This document shows, piece after piece, positions 44,835 to 55,847 of a DNA stretch of 64,000 nucleotides. Under the pieces are notes generated by a model that searched no databases, was not told the DNA's origin, and was given only the letters and a program-made list of their open reading frames with translations. Positions within the stretch are counted from its first letter, which is position 1, and each line of letters opens with the position of its first letter. The stretch is from the NCBI RefSeq assembly GCF_020520425.1, contig NC_079492.1:103637157-103701156 (forward strand). Direction: 5' to 3'. This stretch comes from Spinacia oleracea (lineage: Eukaryota > Streptophyta > Magnoliopsida > Caryophyllales > Amaranthaceae). The position numbers were made by a program, and so were the translations under genes.

Positions 44835-47775
44835 CTTTTTATAAATAAAGATAATTAGAAACACTTAGGAGCCCCTCCGCACGAGGGTAACTCCTAAGTG
44901 ATCATCGTTTACAATGGACTCTAACTGCGGGCTACTACAAGTGTCGATATACATAGACTGGGCCAAGAAATGCCCTACATTAGCTATCTATTCTGCCGCT
45001 CTATTTGCTTCTCTGTAAATATGCTGAGTATGAAAACTATGGAAGTACTAAAGAAGTAATTAGATATCCTTAATAATATTTTGAAGCTTCCACGGCGTTT
45101 TCCAAAACTTTTTGACAGAATTTATGACAAGAAGATTGTTATCTTTAATGTGGAGATCTTTAATACCAAGACGGATTGCTTCTTGAATGCCCTTGTGGAG
45201 AGCCATAGCTTCTGCCATAAAAACTTGAGTGCTTTCTAAGTTGAAGGAAATTGCTGAAGAAACTTTGTCATTGTTGTCTCTGATGATGATACCTGCTGCT
45301 GCTGAAAGGGATTTGCATGAGCCGTCGAAATTGAGTTTGAAGGCTCCCATGGGGGGAGGAAACCATCTCATCATGATGGGAGTTGAAATGGTAGGAGAGG
45401 TAGGAGATGGAGAATTATTGGAAATGGGGGTACCTCTAAGTTGATGTGAGTCAATATATATGGAGTCTAAGCTCCCATTATTTGTAGGCATTAGCAGCCT
45501 TGAAATAGCAGCGACATGTTGATACTGTAGTGTTTGAGAAGACACAGTCGTTCCCGTCTTTCCATATTGACCAAGCAAGGTAGATGAATTTGTGTAGCAC
45601 AGTATGGAATTTCCTTAGATAGTCTAAAGTGATAAAGAAATCATCCAACGTAAACGTGTAGTCGAGCCACTTCCTAGTTAGTGGGTGGCTCCAGACTTGA
45701 CTAGAGTTATCATATTTTAAAAATAAGTGATTTATAGATTCACTGTGTGTATTAAATCTTGGGCATAAACTAGTCGGAAGAATTTTCCTATGGAAGAGAA
45801 TTTCTTTCGTTTGGATGCTTTTATGGCAAATTTTCCATAAAAAGATCTTAAGTTTAGGAGTGACATCTAGTTTCCAAATCCATCTGCATTTCCATTTAGG
45901 AACGTTAGACGAGAGCTCATGGGCAAGCCAGGTGGTTGATTTTACTGAGAACTCCCCTGAGTTTGTACATCCCCAGATGGGGCAGTCTGGAATATCATCG
46001 GGATGGGAATACCTTGGGTTTTAAGGACTAGAGGTTGTGGTAGTGTAGCCCTCAGTTTTTCTAAATTCCAATATGTTTTTGTTGGAAATAAAGTCAGCAA
46101 CCACTTCATTAGTGTTAACTGAATTTGATTCAGGACCAGACAGCTCTAATATAGAGCATTGACCCAGCTAATTGTCAAGCCAGAAATTAATAAGAGTTCA
46201 TTTCCTAGTTTCCACCTAATGCCTTTACGAATAATTTCTCGTTGGCCCAAAATTTGACGCCATATAAGAGAGTCCCGCATTTTGCATTTGACCGTGGAAA
46301 GGAATTATTGTTGTCCAAGTAATTCTTTCTCATTATTGAAGCCCACAGATTTGAATTGTTCGTTAAGATCTCCCATCCAAGTTTTGCAATAAAGGCTTGA
46401 TTCATAGGATAAGTACGTCGCAACCCTAGACCTCCTTGATCTTTAGGCTGACAAATTTTATTTCAAGCAATTAACGGGATGGACTTACCGCCCCTTGATT
46501 GATTCCAACAGAAACTGCGGTGAACACTATCTAATTGAGAACACGTTTTTTTTTGGCAATAGGAAAGACGAGCAGATGTGAGCTGGGAGGGCTTCTAAGT
46601 TGCTTTGGATAAGAGTCGTTCTTCCAGCTTTTGAAAGAAATTTTGCATGCCACGCATTGATACGAGATTCATTCTTTTGCATAATGAAAGCATAGTCCGG
46701 TCTATTAGGAACATAGCCGGAGAAATGGGCACCAAGATAGAGTCCCAACGAACACGATTTCGTCATGTTAAAAATACCGGCAAGTGTGTCCCTTTTTTGG
46801 TGATTAATGGTTTTCGAGAAAATAATTGCGGATTTGTGGAAATTAACCAGTTGCCCGGACATGGAACAGAAATCCTGAATGACTTAAAGAAGATTACTAC
46901 AAGCTGAGTTAGTTGCTTTACATAGAAGGGGGCTATCATCTGCAAACATAAGGCAGGGGATAATTTGGGTTCGAGGAGCGAACTTGAACCCAATACCTGA
47001 GGAAGTTTTGGCGCTTACTTTGCAAAGCATTAGAATTAGGACTTCCATACAGATGATAAAAAGGTATGGGGACAGTGGGTCACCTTGCCTTAGACCTCTA
47101 GTTGGGGTGAAATGTTCTGTAGGGGTTCCATTGACCTTTAACGAGTAAGAAACTATAGTGACACAAATCTTAACCCATTGGATCCAAATATCTGGAAAAC
47201 CCATTTTCTGAAGGGTTACCCATAAAAAATCTCATTCAATACTATCATAAGCCTTTTCCATATCTAACTTAAGCGCAAACCAACCTGTTCTAGATTTGGA
47301 TTTTTTGAAAACATTAAGTATTTCCTGGACCAGAAGTAAGTTGTGATGAATAGATCTCTCCAGAGTAAATGCATTCTGGAAAGGGCTAATGTGATGTTGT
47401 AAAATAGGCTAAGACGTGAGACTAATAATTTGGAAATAGCCTTATATATGGTATTACACAAACTAATTGGTCAAAAATGATTTGGGCTTTCCGAATTTTC
47501 ATTTGTTTGGCAAAAGGGCAATAATTGTGTGGTTTAGGGATAGGGGAATTCTCCCATGGAAGAAAAATCTTTTTACAGTTGTGGATACCTCCTTACCGAT
47601 TACGGGCCAGTAAGTTTGATAGAATTTTGGACCGAACCCATCAGAACCAGGGATCTTAAGGGGGCTCATACTGAAAAAACTTTCTTTAAGTTCATTATCA
47701 GAGAAAGGAGCCAAAAGAGAATCTGCCTCCTGACTTGTTACTAATTGAGCTATAAAATCTAAATTCAAGGGGCGG
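44835..47775 (-). pseudogene. L1-type LINE ORF2 with C-terminal RNase H, degenerate and cut at its 5' side
   Basis: Read on minus. 47768-47499: LINE RT start (SFFSMSPLKIPGSDGFGPKFYQ, IIALLPNK). 47204-46884: RT core GLRQGDPLSPYLFIICMEVL and catalytic MFADDSPLL. 46862-46527: thumb region (LGLYLGAHFSGYVPNRPDYAF, WHAKFLSKAGRTTLIQS). 46423-46205: zf-RVT neighbourhood (NQAFIAKLGWEIL). 45578-45060: RNase H (FKLNFDGSCKSLSAAAGIIIRD, AEAMALHKGIQEA). Tail traces (REANRAAE) continue to about 44985. Stops and shifts separate the pieces. The frame is still open where it meets the E4 LTR at 47775, so the 5' part (endonuclease) was cut off by E4. The 3' end near 44835 has only a short A tail. Confidence 0.88.
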
Positions 47776-49269
47776 TGTGAGGGGGTCGAAAAAGCACGAG
47801 GCTAATGCGTGACCTCGTCCCTCGTGGGTGTGACGTTTCTTTTTGTCAAATCAAGTGTAATTGGATTTCCTGTGAGTTTACACCCAATTGACTAGTAATA
47901 TAGGAGTCGCCATTCAGTTTTTAACGACAATGAGAAAAACTGACAAAACCCGGTTATCGTGACATAAAGGGAGTGCAATTAAGTTTGACCACGACGGCCA
48001 TAGGTTCCCTTGTGATCCCTGGTGTGGGGATTTCTCAACATACACCCGCAAGGTAGAGATTGAGGGTTCGGGGGACTGTAACTACCGAGAGGAGTACTCG
48101 CTCTTCGATAACTCCAGAGGCAGGATATCCTTACTAGCTCAGCATAAATAATTGAAGGGACATGCGTTAACTATTAAATTAATCTGAGTTGATTTTAACA
48201 ATATGCAACACATAATACTAGATCGATCGCGATTATCTGATTTAGATTGTTTTAAGGGACCTAGCATGATAATCCAATTTCCCAAAATATTATCTTTATT
48301 AGGCGTGATAGAACAATCAGATTTAATTAGTTTAACAGTTTATAAAAGGGCAAGGAAAGCAATTAAATCATGGAAAGGGACACATTACGACGCACCCTTG
48401 AGAGGTGCGTCACGGTTCTCAGAAAACTAACCACTTTGACTTTGCTATTTTTCCTTTTATTTAACGAATCTCAAGTTACGGGACAGGATACGTTCTGTTC
48501 GATTTTTGGATCGATTGCGACAGAACGCGTGATCAATTTCGCAGCGTGAGGCTTAGGCTTAGGGGTTGGAGTCAATACTCAGAATATGAATTGTGTGTTG
48601 TCCTTTTCACGTTGAACTTGGGGCTATATTTATAGGGAAGAGTTCGTGGAAAGATAGAATTGTAGAGCTCTAATCCAAGAAGAATTAGGAGAGAACACGT
48701 CCCAGGTATTTTCAGCGCCCAGGGCTGGGCGTTAAAGATTTCGGCGCCCAGCTCTGGGCGTTGAAAATGGGATCCAGGCAATTTCAGCGCCCAGGGCTAG
48801 GCGTTGAAAATGATGTTTGGGCCGAGTTCTTTGTCAGATTTGGAGTCTTAGAATCCGGAGTATTTAAGACTTATTCGAGTCTTTTAGTGCGTATTAACTT
48901 TATGACGGAATGCGTCTGGGCCCGTTACGAACTCTAGGCTCGTTAGGATTTTAATTAATACGTAACTCTTATTTTCGAATTATACTAGAAATAGGATTCC
49001 TCTTGCAAATTCTATCTCTTTTAGGATTTATGTTGGAGTGCAACACCTAATTCTGACAGGTTTCTATCTTTTATGACTTGCCACTTTTAACAACTACCTA
49101 TTATGGAAGTTACTATTTTTAGCAGGTTTCTATAAATAGCAGGTTCGGGTGAAATGAAAAGGGTGATCGAGATTCGTTATTTTATAGGAGATGCGTTGCC
49201 AAGTGGAGATTTATGTTCTCATCATTGAACCTTCCCTTTCGGGAATGGGAACAAAAGTAGGTGTCTACA
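47776..49269 (-). repeat. E4 LTR (3' LTR by orientation)
   Basis: TGTGAGGGGGTCG at one end and GTGTCTACA at the other give TG...CA termini. On minus the sequence AAGTGGGGGCTAAC directly before TGTAGACACC is a good polypurine tract, so E4 runs on minus and this is its 3' LTR. A minus-strand TATA box (CTATAAATATAG, 48636-48625) supports this. A plus-strand TATAAATAG at 49131-49139 is a competing signal. The LTR has GCGCCCAG modules at 48710-48810, just upstream of the minus TATA box. Confidence 0.7.
48625..48636 (-). promoter_or_regulatory. TATA box in E4 LTR
   Basis: CTATAAATATAG on minus, with the GC-rich modules 75-185 bp upstream. Confidence 0.5.
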
Positions 49270-50112
49270 GTTAGCCCCCACTTTGACTGAGTCTCGGGAT
49301 GAGACGATGGTCAAAGTACTAGACGGAGTGCGTCACACAAGCCATAGTGAATGTGACTTGTTTTGCGAGGGTCTCACGAGCCCCCGAGTGATAACATTTG
49401 ACTTAAGGGTCATCACTTGAAGTGTCGACATATCCCTCACGTGTCATTGGGATTTGTCAACGGATAGTATAGAAACTCCCTCACTTTGTCATTGGAAGTA
49501 TCTAAAGAGGCGTAGAAACTCCCTCACTTTGTCATTGGGAGTAGCTACAGATGTTTTCGAAATCAAAGCTATAAAGTGTAATTGGGCCTGGCCAAGCCCA
49601 ATCACGAGGTAAAAATGTTTTTAAAGATTCTCATTTTCAGGGTTAGCTAAACGAGAAAACCCCCTTGTTTTTATGGGACGTAAAACGAAGGAAAATCAAG
49701 CACATCATTCTTTTTTGGAAAAACCGGAAAACCAATCCTTTAATTTTTGGAAAAAAGGAAAACTACTCACATCGCTCTTTTCTGGAAAAACGGAAAACCA
49801 ATCCTTTAATTTTTGGAAAAAAGGAAAACTACTCACATCGCTCTTTTTTGGAAAAACGGAAAACCAATCCTTTAATTTTTGGAAAAGGGAAAACCAGAAA
49901 AAGTTATCGCTGCAGCGACTAAGGACCTGTGCGGTTAGTGGCGCAGACCCCGCCGGCTAAAGATGGCGAGCTTGTCCGCTAAGGGTTGACCCCCCGTCCG
50001 AAAGAAGTGGACGAATCTGTTTTGAAGTTTGTTTGCTTTTTTTTTGAAAATAAGGACCTACGCTGTTTGTGACGTAGACCCCGCCGGCTAAAGATGGAGA
50101 GCCTATTTTGAA
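49270..50112 (-). mobile_element. E4 internal region, part 1 (next to PPT)
   Basis: Non-coding. PPT at 49270-49286, then repeats: two near-copies of TAGAAACTCCCTCACTTTGTC (49459, 49515), a 66-bp tandem block (49717-49890), and two copies of a unit containing CAGACCCCGCCGGCTAAAGA (49919-49975, 50051-50105). Cut at 50112 by E5. Confidence 0.65.
49717..49890 (+). repeat. 66-bp tandem repeat, about 2.7 copies
   Basis: Unit GGAAAAACGGAAAACCAATC...CACATCGCTCTTTTCT. The period is 22 codons, so frames stay open through it, but the peptide (NQSFNFWKKGKLLTSLF) is repeat-derived and not taken as a gene. Confidence 0.9.
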
Positions 50113-52766
50113 TGTAATACCCCGAATTTTTAAAACTCGATTAATTATGCTTAATTATTTTTATTTAGCTTAAATCGTTTTAAATCCTAATTTAAAACTT
50201 TATTTTAATTTAACGAAGTTTTATTTCGTTTGGAATTTTAATATTGTCACACGATTTATTTATTTTAGATTATATAATTTAATCTTATATGTACGAGCTT
50301 AACGACATTTTTTTTAAATTTTAATTATTTTCGGATTTCTAATAATTTCGAAACGTTCTTATTTTATTTGAAAATTTAATTTAATTTTTCGTTAAGCGAT
50401 ATTTTTTTTATAAAGAATTATTTTAAAACTTGATTTTAATTAAACATTTCTATTTTTATAAATTTCTGAAAATTACAACAATTTCTGAATTTTTGCCTAA
50501 TATTGTGAAATTACGAAAATGCCCTCAAGGAACCAAAAATTCACTTTTTCCCTCTTCCCTTGCTCTCCACGTATAAACCAGGAAGGAAATTTCCTTCCCT
50601 CCTTCCCTCAATTCTGTCCAAGTTCAACCCCTTGGACCCCAAGTAAACTTTTCAATATTGATATACAAATTGCATTTCCATTTCAGGAAATTCAACATCA
50701 GACAATCAAAAACAAATTCTGATTTTCAATTCTCCTCCTCCTCTCTGCTTCGAACCAACAAACACCACCATCACCACCAGCAACCACGTCCCAGAACCAC
50801 CACCACGCCCCACCATACTTCCCCCTGCTCTCCTCCTCCTCCCGCGCATTCCCCTGCCTCCCCCCCTTCTTCGCCCCTGCCGCACCACCCAGCCACGCAA
50901 ACGCCGCAACTGACCGCCGCACCACCTTCTAAACTCACCTTCGCCCCAAAATCCCCGGCAACCTCCCTCCCTCCTCCCAACACCGCCCAGAAAACGCCCC
51001 CTCAACTCCCCTATTTTTCGCCTCTTTCGCACTCCCTCCTCCTTCCCTTGACCGTCGCACCGCTGCAAACCACCCACCATCATTTCCGCCTTCACCGGCG
51101 CAGCCTTGCGACACCGAACCACCCAGCCCGCCACCCCAATCTCTCTCCTCCCTTTCCTCTGTTCGTGCACCCCCCCCCCCCCCCCTCTGACTTCTCGTGT
51201 TTTCCATTTCCCAGAAAACCAAAATCAATTAAGTTTCAATTTGAAACATAATTGATTCTCCTCAAACCCATAATCAGTTGGGCCCTATTTCATTTGGGCT
51301 TTTGGGTGAGTTAAATCTAATTGTATTTTCAGATTTTCAGATTTTCTAAATTTTCATGTTTTAATGATTTTTATTATATAACTATTTACTAATAAAATGA
51401 TTTATTATTTTTTTCAGGTTTAATTATCGATTTTACTAAAAATAAACTACGAGCTTGAATTAACAAAAACAGAATTTAAATAATATTTTCATGAAAACCG
51501 GTTTATGAAAGATAAATTAATATTTCAATTAAAATTTCGATTAATAATATTTTCATTAAATTACGAAATTATGCTTTTATTAAAATTCGTTACTTATAAA
51601 TGAATTCTTATAAAACATATTATTTATAAGATGTTGATTTTAAATTATACTAATTCAATAAATTAATATTCTGAAAGAAATCGGACTTGGAGCTCAGAAA
51701 GAACGATCCATCAAACAGGAAGGATAAAAATCGCGGTTGAGGTAACTGCTATTGCTAGTACCCGCAATCCCCTTATAAATGTATTATGAAATTATGACGT
51801 TATGATTGGATTTATGAATTAAATGTTTTGACATGTTTTATGGATTGTGGGAATGAATTATGATTTGTTTGAATTATTCTTTATAATATGATTTGATTGA
51901 GTTTTCTCATAAAATGATGTTTATATGATGCCTTGAATGAAATGTTGTTTTATGGATCCCAGGATCTAAATGATGTTTTATGATATTAAATGAGTTATGA
52001 TATTTCAACTGAAATACAAGCCAAGGCTTGGTAAAATTACATACAACATGATAAATGAAAGTGAAAGACCTGGTTTGTCTGGCGGTATATAAACTACCAT
52101 CTTCCTATCTACCGGTCATGCATGCACCACGGACACCTGTCCACCCATGGATTACGAGCCCAGGATCCCATGGTTTATGAGCCCAGGCTCAGGGCGCAGG
52201 CCCCATGTTACGATGAGCCTAGGCTCTTATGGGCCCAGGCCCAGTGGAGAATTCCTTCACGGTTCGTACTTGCCGACAACTAGCATGTTAATTAAAAGTT
52301 TATGAATGATGTTTTCATTAAAAGATTATGAATGAATTGAATATGATGTTTTATTAAATGTTTTACTTATTCTATTCTCCCTGTGTTATTAAATAAAATG
52401 AGTTGAAATGAATTTACGTTGCTAGGGTAGTCGTTACTGAGTCTTCGGCTCACCGTTTTGTTTTCCATTTTAGGTACTGCGGGGATCGATGGAAACGAGT
52501 AGAGGCGAGGAATTTCACTTTAATAAAATTCACCTAGTTTATGCTTAAAGTTATAATAGTTTAATTAAAGACTTTTAGTAAGTTATGTACTTTTATTTTG
52601 AGAATATAGAGGATTATTATAATAAATTGGAGGTTTTTATGGCTTATGTATGATGTTGCCTTGTAATTTCCAAGACGGAATTACGGCAGGTAATGTCCCG
52701 ACCAAATTAGGTTAATTTCGCTGCTTATTATGCTTTAATAAGTGATTTAGAGGTCGGGGCGTTACA
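50113..52766 (+). repeat. E5 5' LTR
   Basis: 2654 bp; highly similar to 55848-58493, with scattered single-base differences and a longer C run (about 51169-51184). Includes a CT/CCA-rich stretch (50725-51190) and a tail with AGCCCAGGCTC(A) repeats near 52158-52230. Confidence 0.95.
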
Positions 52767-52769
52767 GTT

Positions 52770-52782
52770 TGGTATTCAGAGC
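52770..52782 (+). other. E5 primer-binding site
   Basis: TGGTATTCAGAGC three bases after the LTR, a tRNA-Met-type PBS with a one-base insertion relative to TGGTATCAGAGC. Confidence 0.6.
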
Positions 52783-53021
52783 AAAGGTTCTGGACCATAA
52801 GTGCTAAACCTTACGGGTTTTGCATGTAATAGAATTCAATAGGCTTTAAGCAAATAGTTAACGAATAAGTTAAAAAGAATATGTTAAAATCAAGTCAAGT
52901 TAAAATGAAATGAGTGTGAGCGTAGGAACGCACGGGATAAAAGGGATTCATTTCTTATGTTATTGATGTTTTCTTGATTGAATATGTTATGCAAAATATC
53001 GATTATCGAACTTACCAACGA

Positions 53022-53552
53022 TGCCACGAACGAAGCTCACATCAAAGCGCAACATTCACAATGACGTCTCCCATAATGATGTTTCCTATGATGATTTCTA
53101 TGACGACCAACCTATAGAAGACCCCAAGGAGATGATGGAACGATTAAGAAACTGCACGTACGTTGTCAACTGAATTAGTCAAAGATTCTCGGCAAACGAA
53201 AGTTACTAATGCGAACGGAAAAGCGTCACTATTTAAGAAGTTTTCACCTTCGAATCCACCAATCTATGATCGCAAGCCAATTCGATGGAATTTAAAAGAC
53301 TAGATTATTCATATGGATCAACTACTCGAAACTTTCGACATGCTCTAACGAATGGAAGCGAATATCGTGCGAAAAACGAATACTTGTTATTTATGTCGAG
53401 GAAAAGATTATTTCGTTAAAGATTGTCCTAAACCACCTCCAACGAATACCGGAACATTAACCTCGACCAATCATGAACGAAACAACAACAATGCTAAATC
53501 CATCACGCCCGTCAACATACGTAAGAAATTACATGATAAAGGACAAAGGTGA
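53022..53552 (+). pseudogene. E5 gag relic with altered zinc knuckle
   Basis: ATG at 53022 opens MPRTKLTSKRNIHND and is soon broken. Farther on, a segment with KPIRWNLKD, a stop, and IIHMDQLLETF resembles gag of Tekay/Del elements, where a Trp is expected at the stop (TGG to TAG). 53352-53552 ends in CYLCRGKDYFVKDCPKPP, a CCHC knuckle in which the His is replaced by Tyr. No later pol motifs. Confidence 0.6.
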
Positions 53553-55832
53553 CGCCAACACTGATATTATTTTGATTTAGCTCTCTCTCGCTTTAGAATC
53601 GAACTTCCCTTGATTTTATGTTTACCGTCACATGTCATGTTATGAGTTTTCTACCCTAGATAGACTAGGCAAAGTTTAAGCATTTCCTTGGAAGAAGTTA
53701 AGTTAAGCATAGTGCGAACTCAAAGATTTTGTTGATAGTTTTGAGGAATTTTGATGGTTGTGAAATCTTTAAGGATAATATAAACGTTAGGAGTACCAAA
53801 CGAGCATAAGGCTGTAGTTGATCACTAATTATGTTAAGACTATTCTAATTTTTAAAGTGTTAAAGTTATGAACAAAAGTGATTCTTGGGTTACCTTTCCG
53901 ATGAATATTTTGATGTACTAAAGTCTATTATCTAGAAGATGATTGAGTAAGGAAGCTAAGAAGTTATACAGAAAAGTTATGAACCCAACATGAGTTATGA
54001 TAAGAGACCCAGTTGAGTTGAGCCATGAATAAGATCTTGCGGACTTTACCAAAGTAAGCTATCAAGAATTAGTCTGTCGATAAGGTTTAATGATAGGGTA
54101 CCGAAAGAACATAAGTTTGTATTTTGAGTGGCGAGTCACCGATTAAATCAAGGATTATTCAAGGTGTAAAGCATGCGAGTAGAATTGATTTTTGAGTTAC
54201 TATTCCGCACTCTTTATAATGTTTGCTCTATGGTTGTAAGTATCTAAGTGTATTTTCAGATATGTGAAGGAAGCTAAGCTAGAATTTTAAAGTTATGTAA
54301 GAATATTATGTGAAACCAAACATGATTGAGGTTACACATGAAGTTCTGAGAATTATAAAAGAAGTTATCAAGAATTAGTCTTTCAGTAAGGTTGATGGTA
54401 TTCTTGGTTTACCTTTCCACATATTTGATAGGGATTATTTTTGGTATTTATGAGAAAGGATGTTTGATAGTCTCCATAAGGAAAGTTGAACTAAGAGAAA
54501 GTAATGTTTGCAAAATGTTATGTGGAAAAATTTATGGTGAAATTGAGTTTGCATATAAAGCTTTGAGGACCTTACCAAAATAAGTTATCGAGAATTAGTC
54601 TGTCTATTAGGTTGATGATATCAATGGATGTTATCGAAAAGAATTATGAATGATTGAGGAATGCAATGGAGTTGGGAATAGAGAATCGACAAAATGACAT
54701 GTCTATAGGACCAGGTAGTCTGAACTGAGTTTTTTAGGAGCTAGATTGTTTCTGATAAAGGCACACTTGGTGGCTTAATGTTATCCGCAAAATACGAGAT
54801 TCACTAACTTAAAATATTAAGGATAAGTAACGAAGTTCTATGTCTGACGATGTATTCCTAGTCACGTGATTGGACTCGAACCCCTGCAACGAACGCAGTT
54901 AACGAAGTTACTCAACGCAGAAGAAAGATCGGAGATCGAAATCAAAACGTATCGAATAAAGAAAGTCAACGACAAGATTCCTGCAGCAAAGGAGCCAATA
55001 GCACGGAAACGAAATATTATTCGCCTAAAAACGATAATTTACGAATCACGATGTTTTATGAATAAGGTTAATTAATAATGAAAATTTTGGAAGCGATATG
55101 CGCTAATTGAGTCTCAAACTAAGATGTGTTACCATCACTAGTACATGAATATTATGCTTATGTTAATTGTGCACGTTTCAATTAAGAATTATTTCTTTAT
55201 GATATGCTTTATGGATTATGTTTACGCTGGCATGATTGTGTTGATAATAACTAAACGTTATACATGCAAGCCATCTCCGATGGAAGTTCTCCTGAGCTCA
55301 GAGTACGAGATTGTGATAATAAATAACTTTTACAATTATTTGAGTATTGCAATTGATAGATAAGTATTTATTTTCATTATATATATACATATGTTTTCAG
55401 AATTATAATTTTTCATCGAATGTTACTATTTTTGGTGGGAAATATTTTCAAACAGGATCTCGCAAAGTAAAATGAGAGTCTAGTCTATGGTAACAAGTTT
55501 GCCCCTTTTATGTTCTTTGCTCCTCGATCCTATTATATGAAATCAAGTGGAGATACGAAACACGATGGCGAAATGTAATTGACCTTAATGACGATTAAGG
55601 ATCAATATATAATTTTTCCCCTTTTGCATTCTTTACTCTTCGATTCTAGGTCTCGAGTTGAAGCGGAGTCCTAAAAGATGATGGCGGAATGAAGGCTAGA
55701 CATTGTCGGGATTGAAATAAAATTTTGAGATCTTGATTTTAAAATAAAACATCATACTTTTATTCAAGCGTTTTCAATTTTCAACAATCATTTTATAAAT
55801 GTAATTTTCAAGTTTCGAGGACGAAACTTTTT
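53553..55832 (+). other. E5 interior without coding signal
   Basis: AT-rich. It contains three degenerate copies of a segment with AAGTTATCAAGAATTAGTCT (near 54056, 54362, 54583), which look like remains of an internal repeat. No RT, RNase H or integrase motif was found. Confidence 0.6.
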
Positions 55833-55847
55833 CTAAGGGGGTAAGAA

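Noticed and set aside
49131-49139. Plus-strand TATAAATAG suggesting E4 runs on plus
   Set aside because: No PBS follows the LTR on plus, whereas a clear polypurine tract adjoins it for the minus orientation; kept as a doubt only.
49717-49890. Regularly spaced repeats reminiscent of CRISPR
   Set aside because: Tandem with no unique spacers, in a plant transposon.
49665-49960. Two overlapping 85-95 codon frames with 22-residue repeats
   Set aside because: The 66-bp tandem repeat keeps any frame open; no independent support for a protein.
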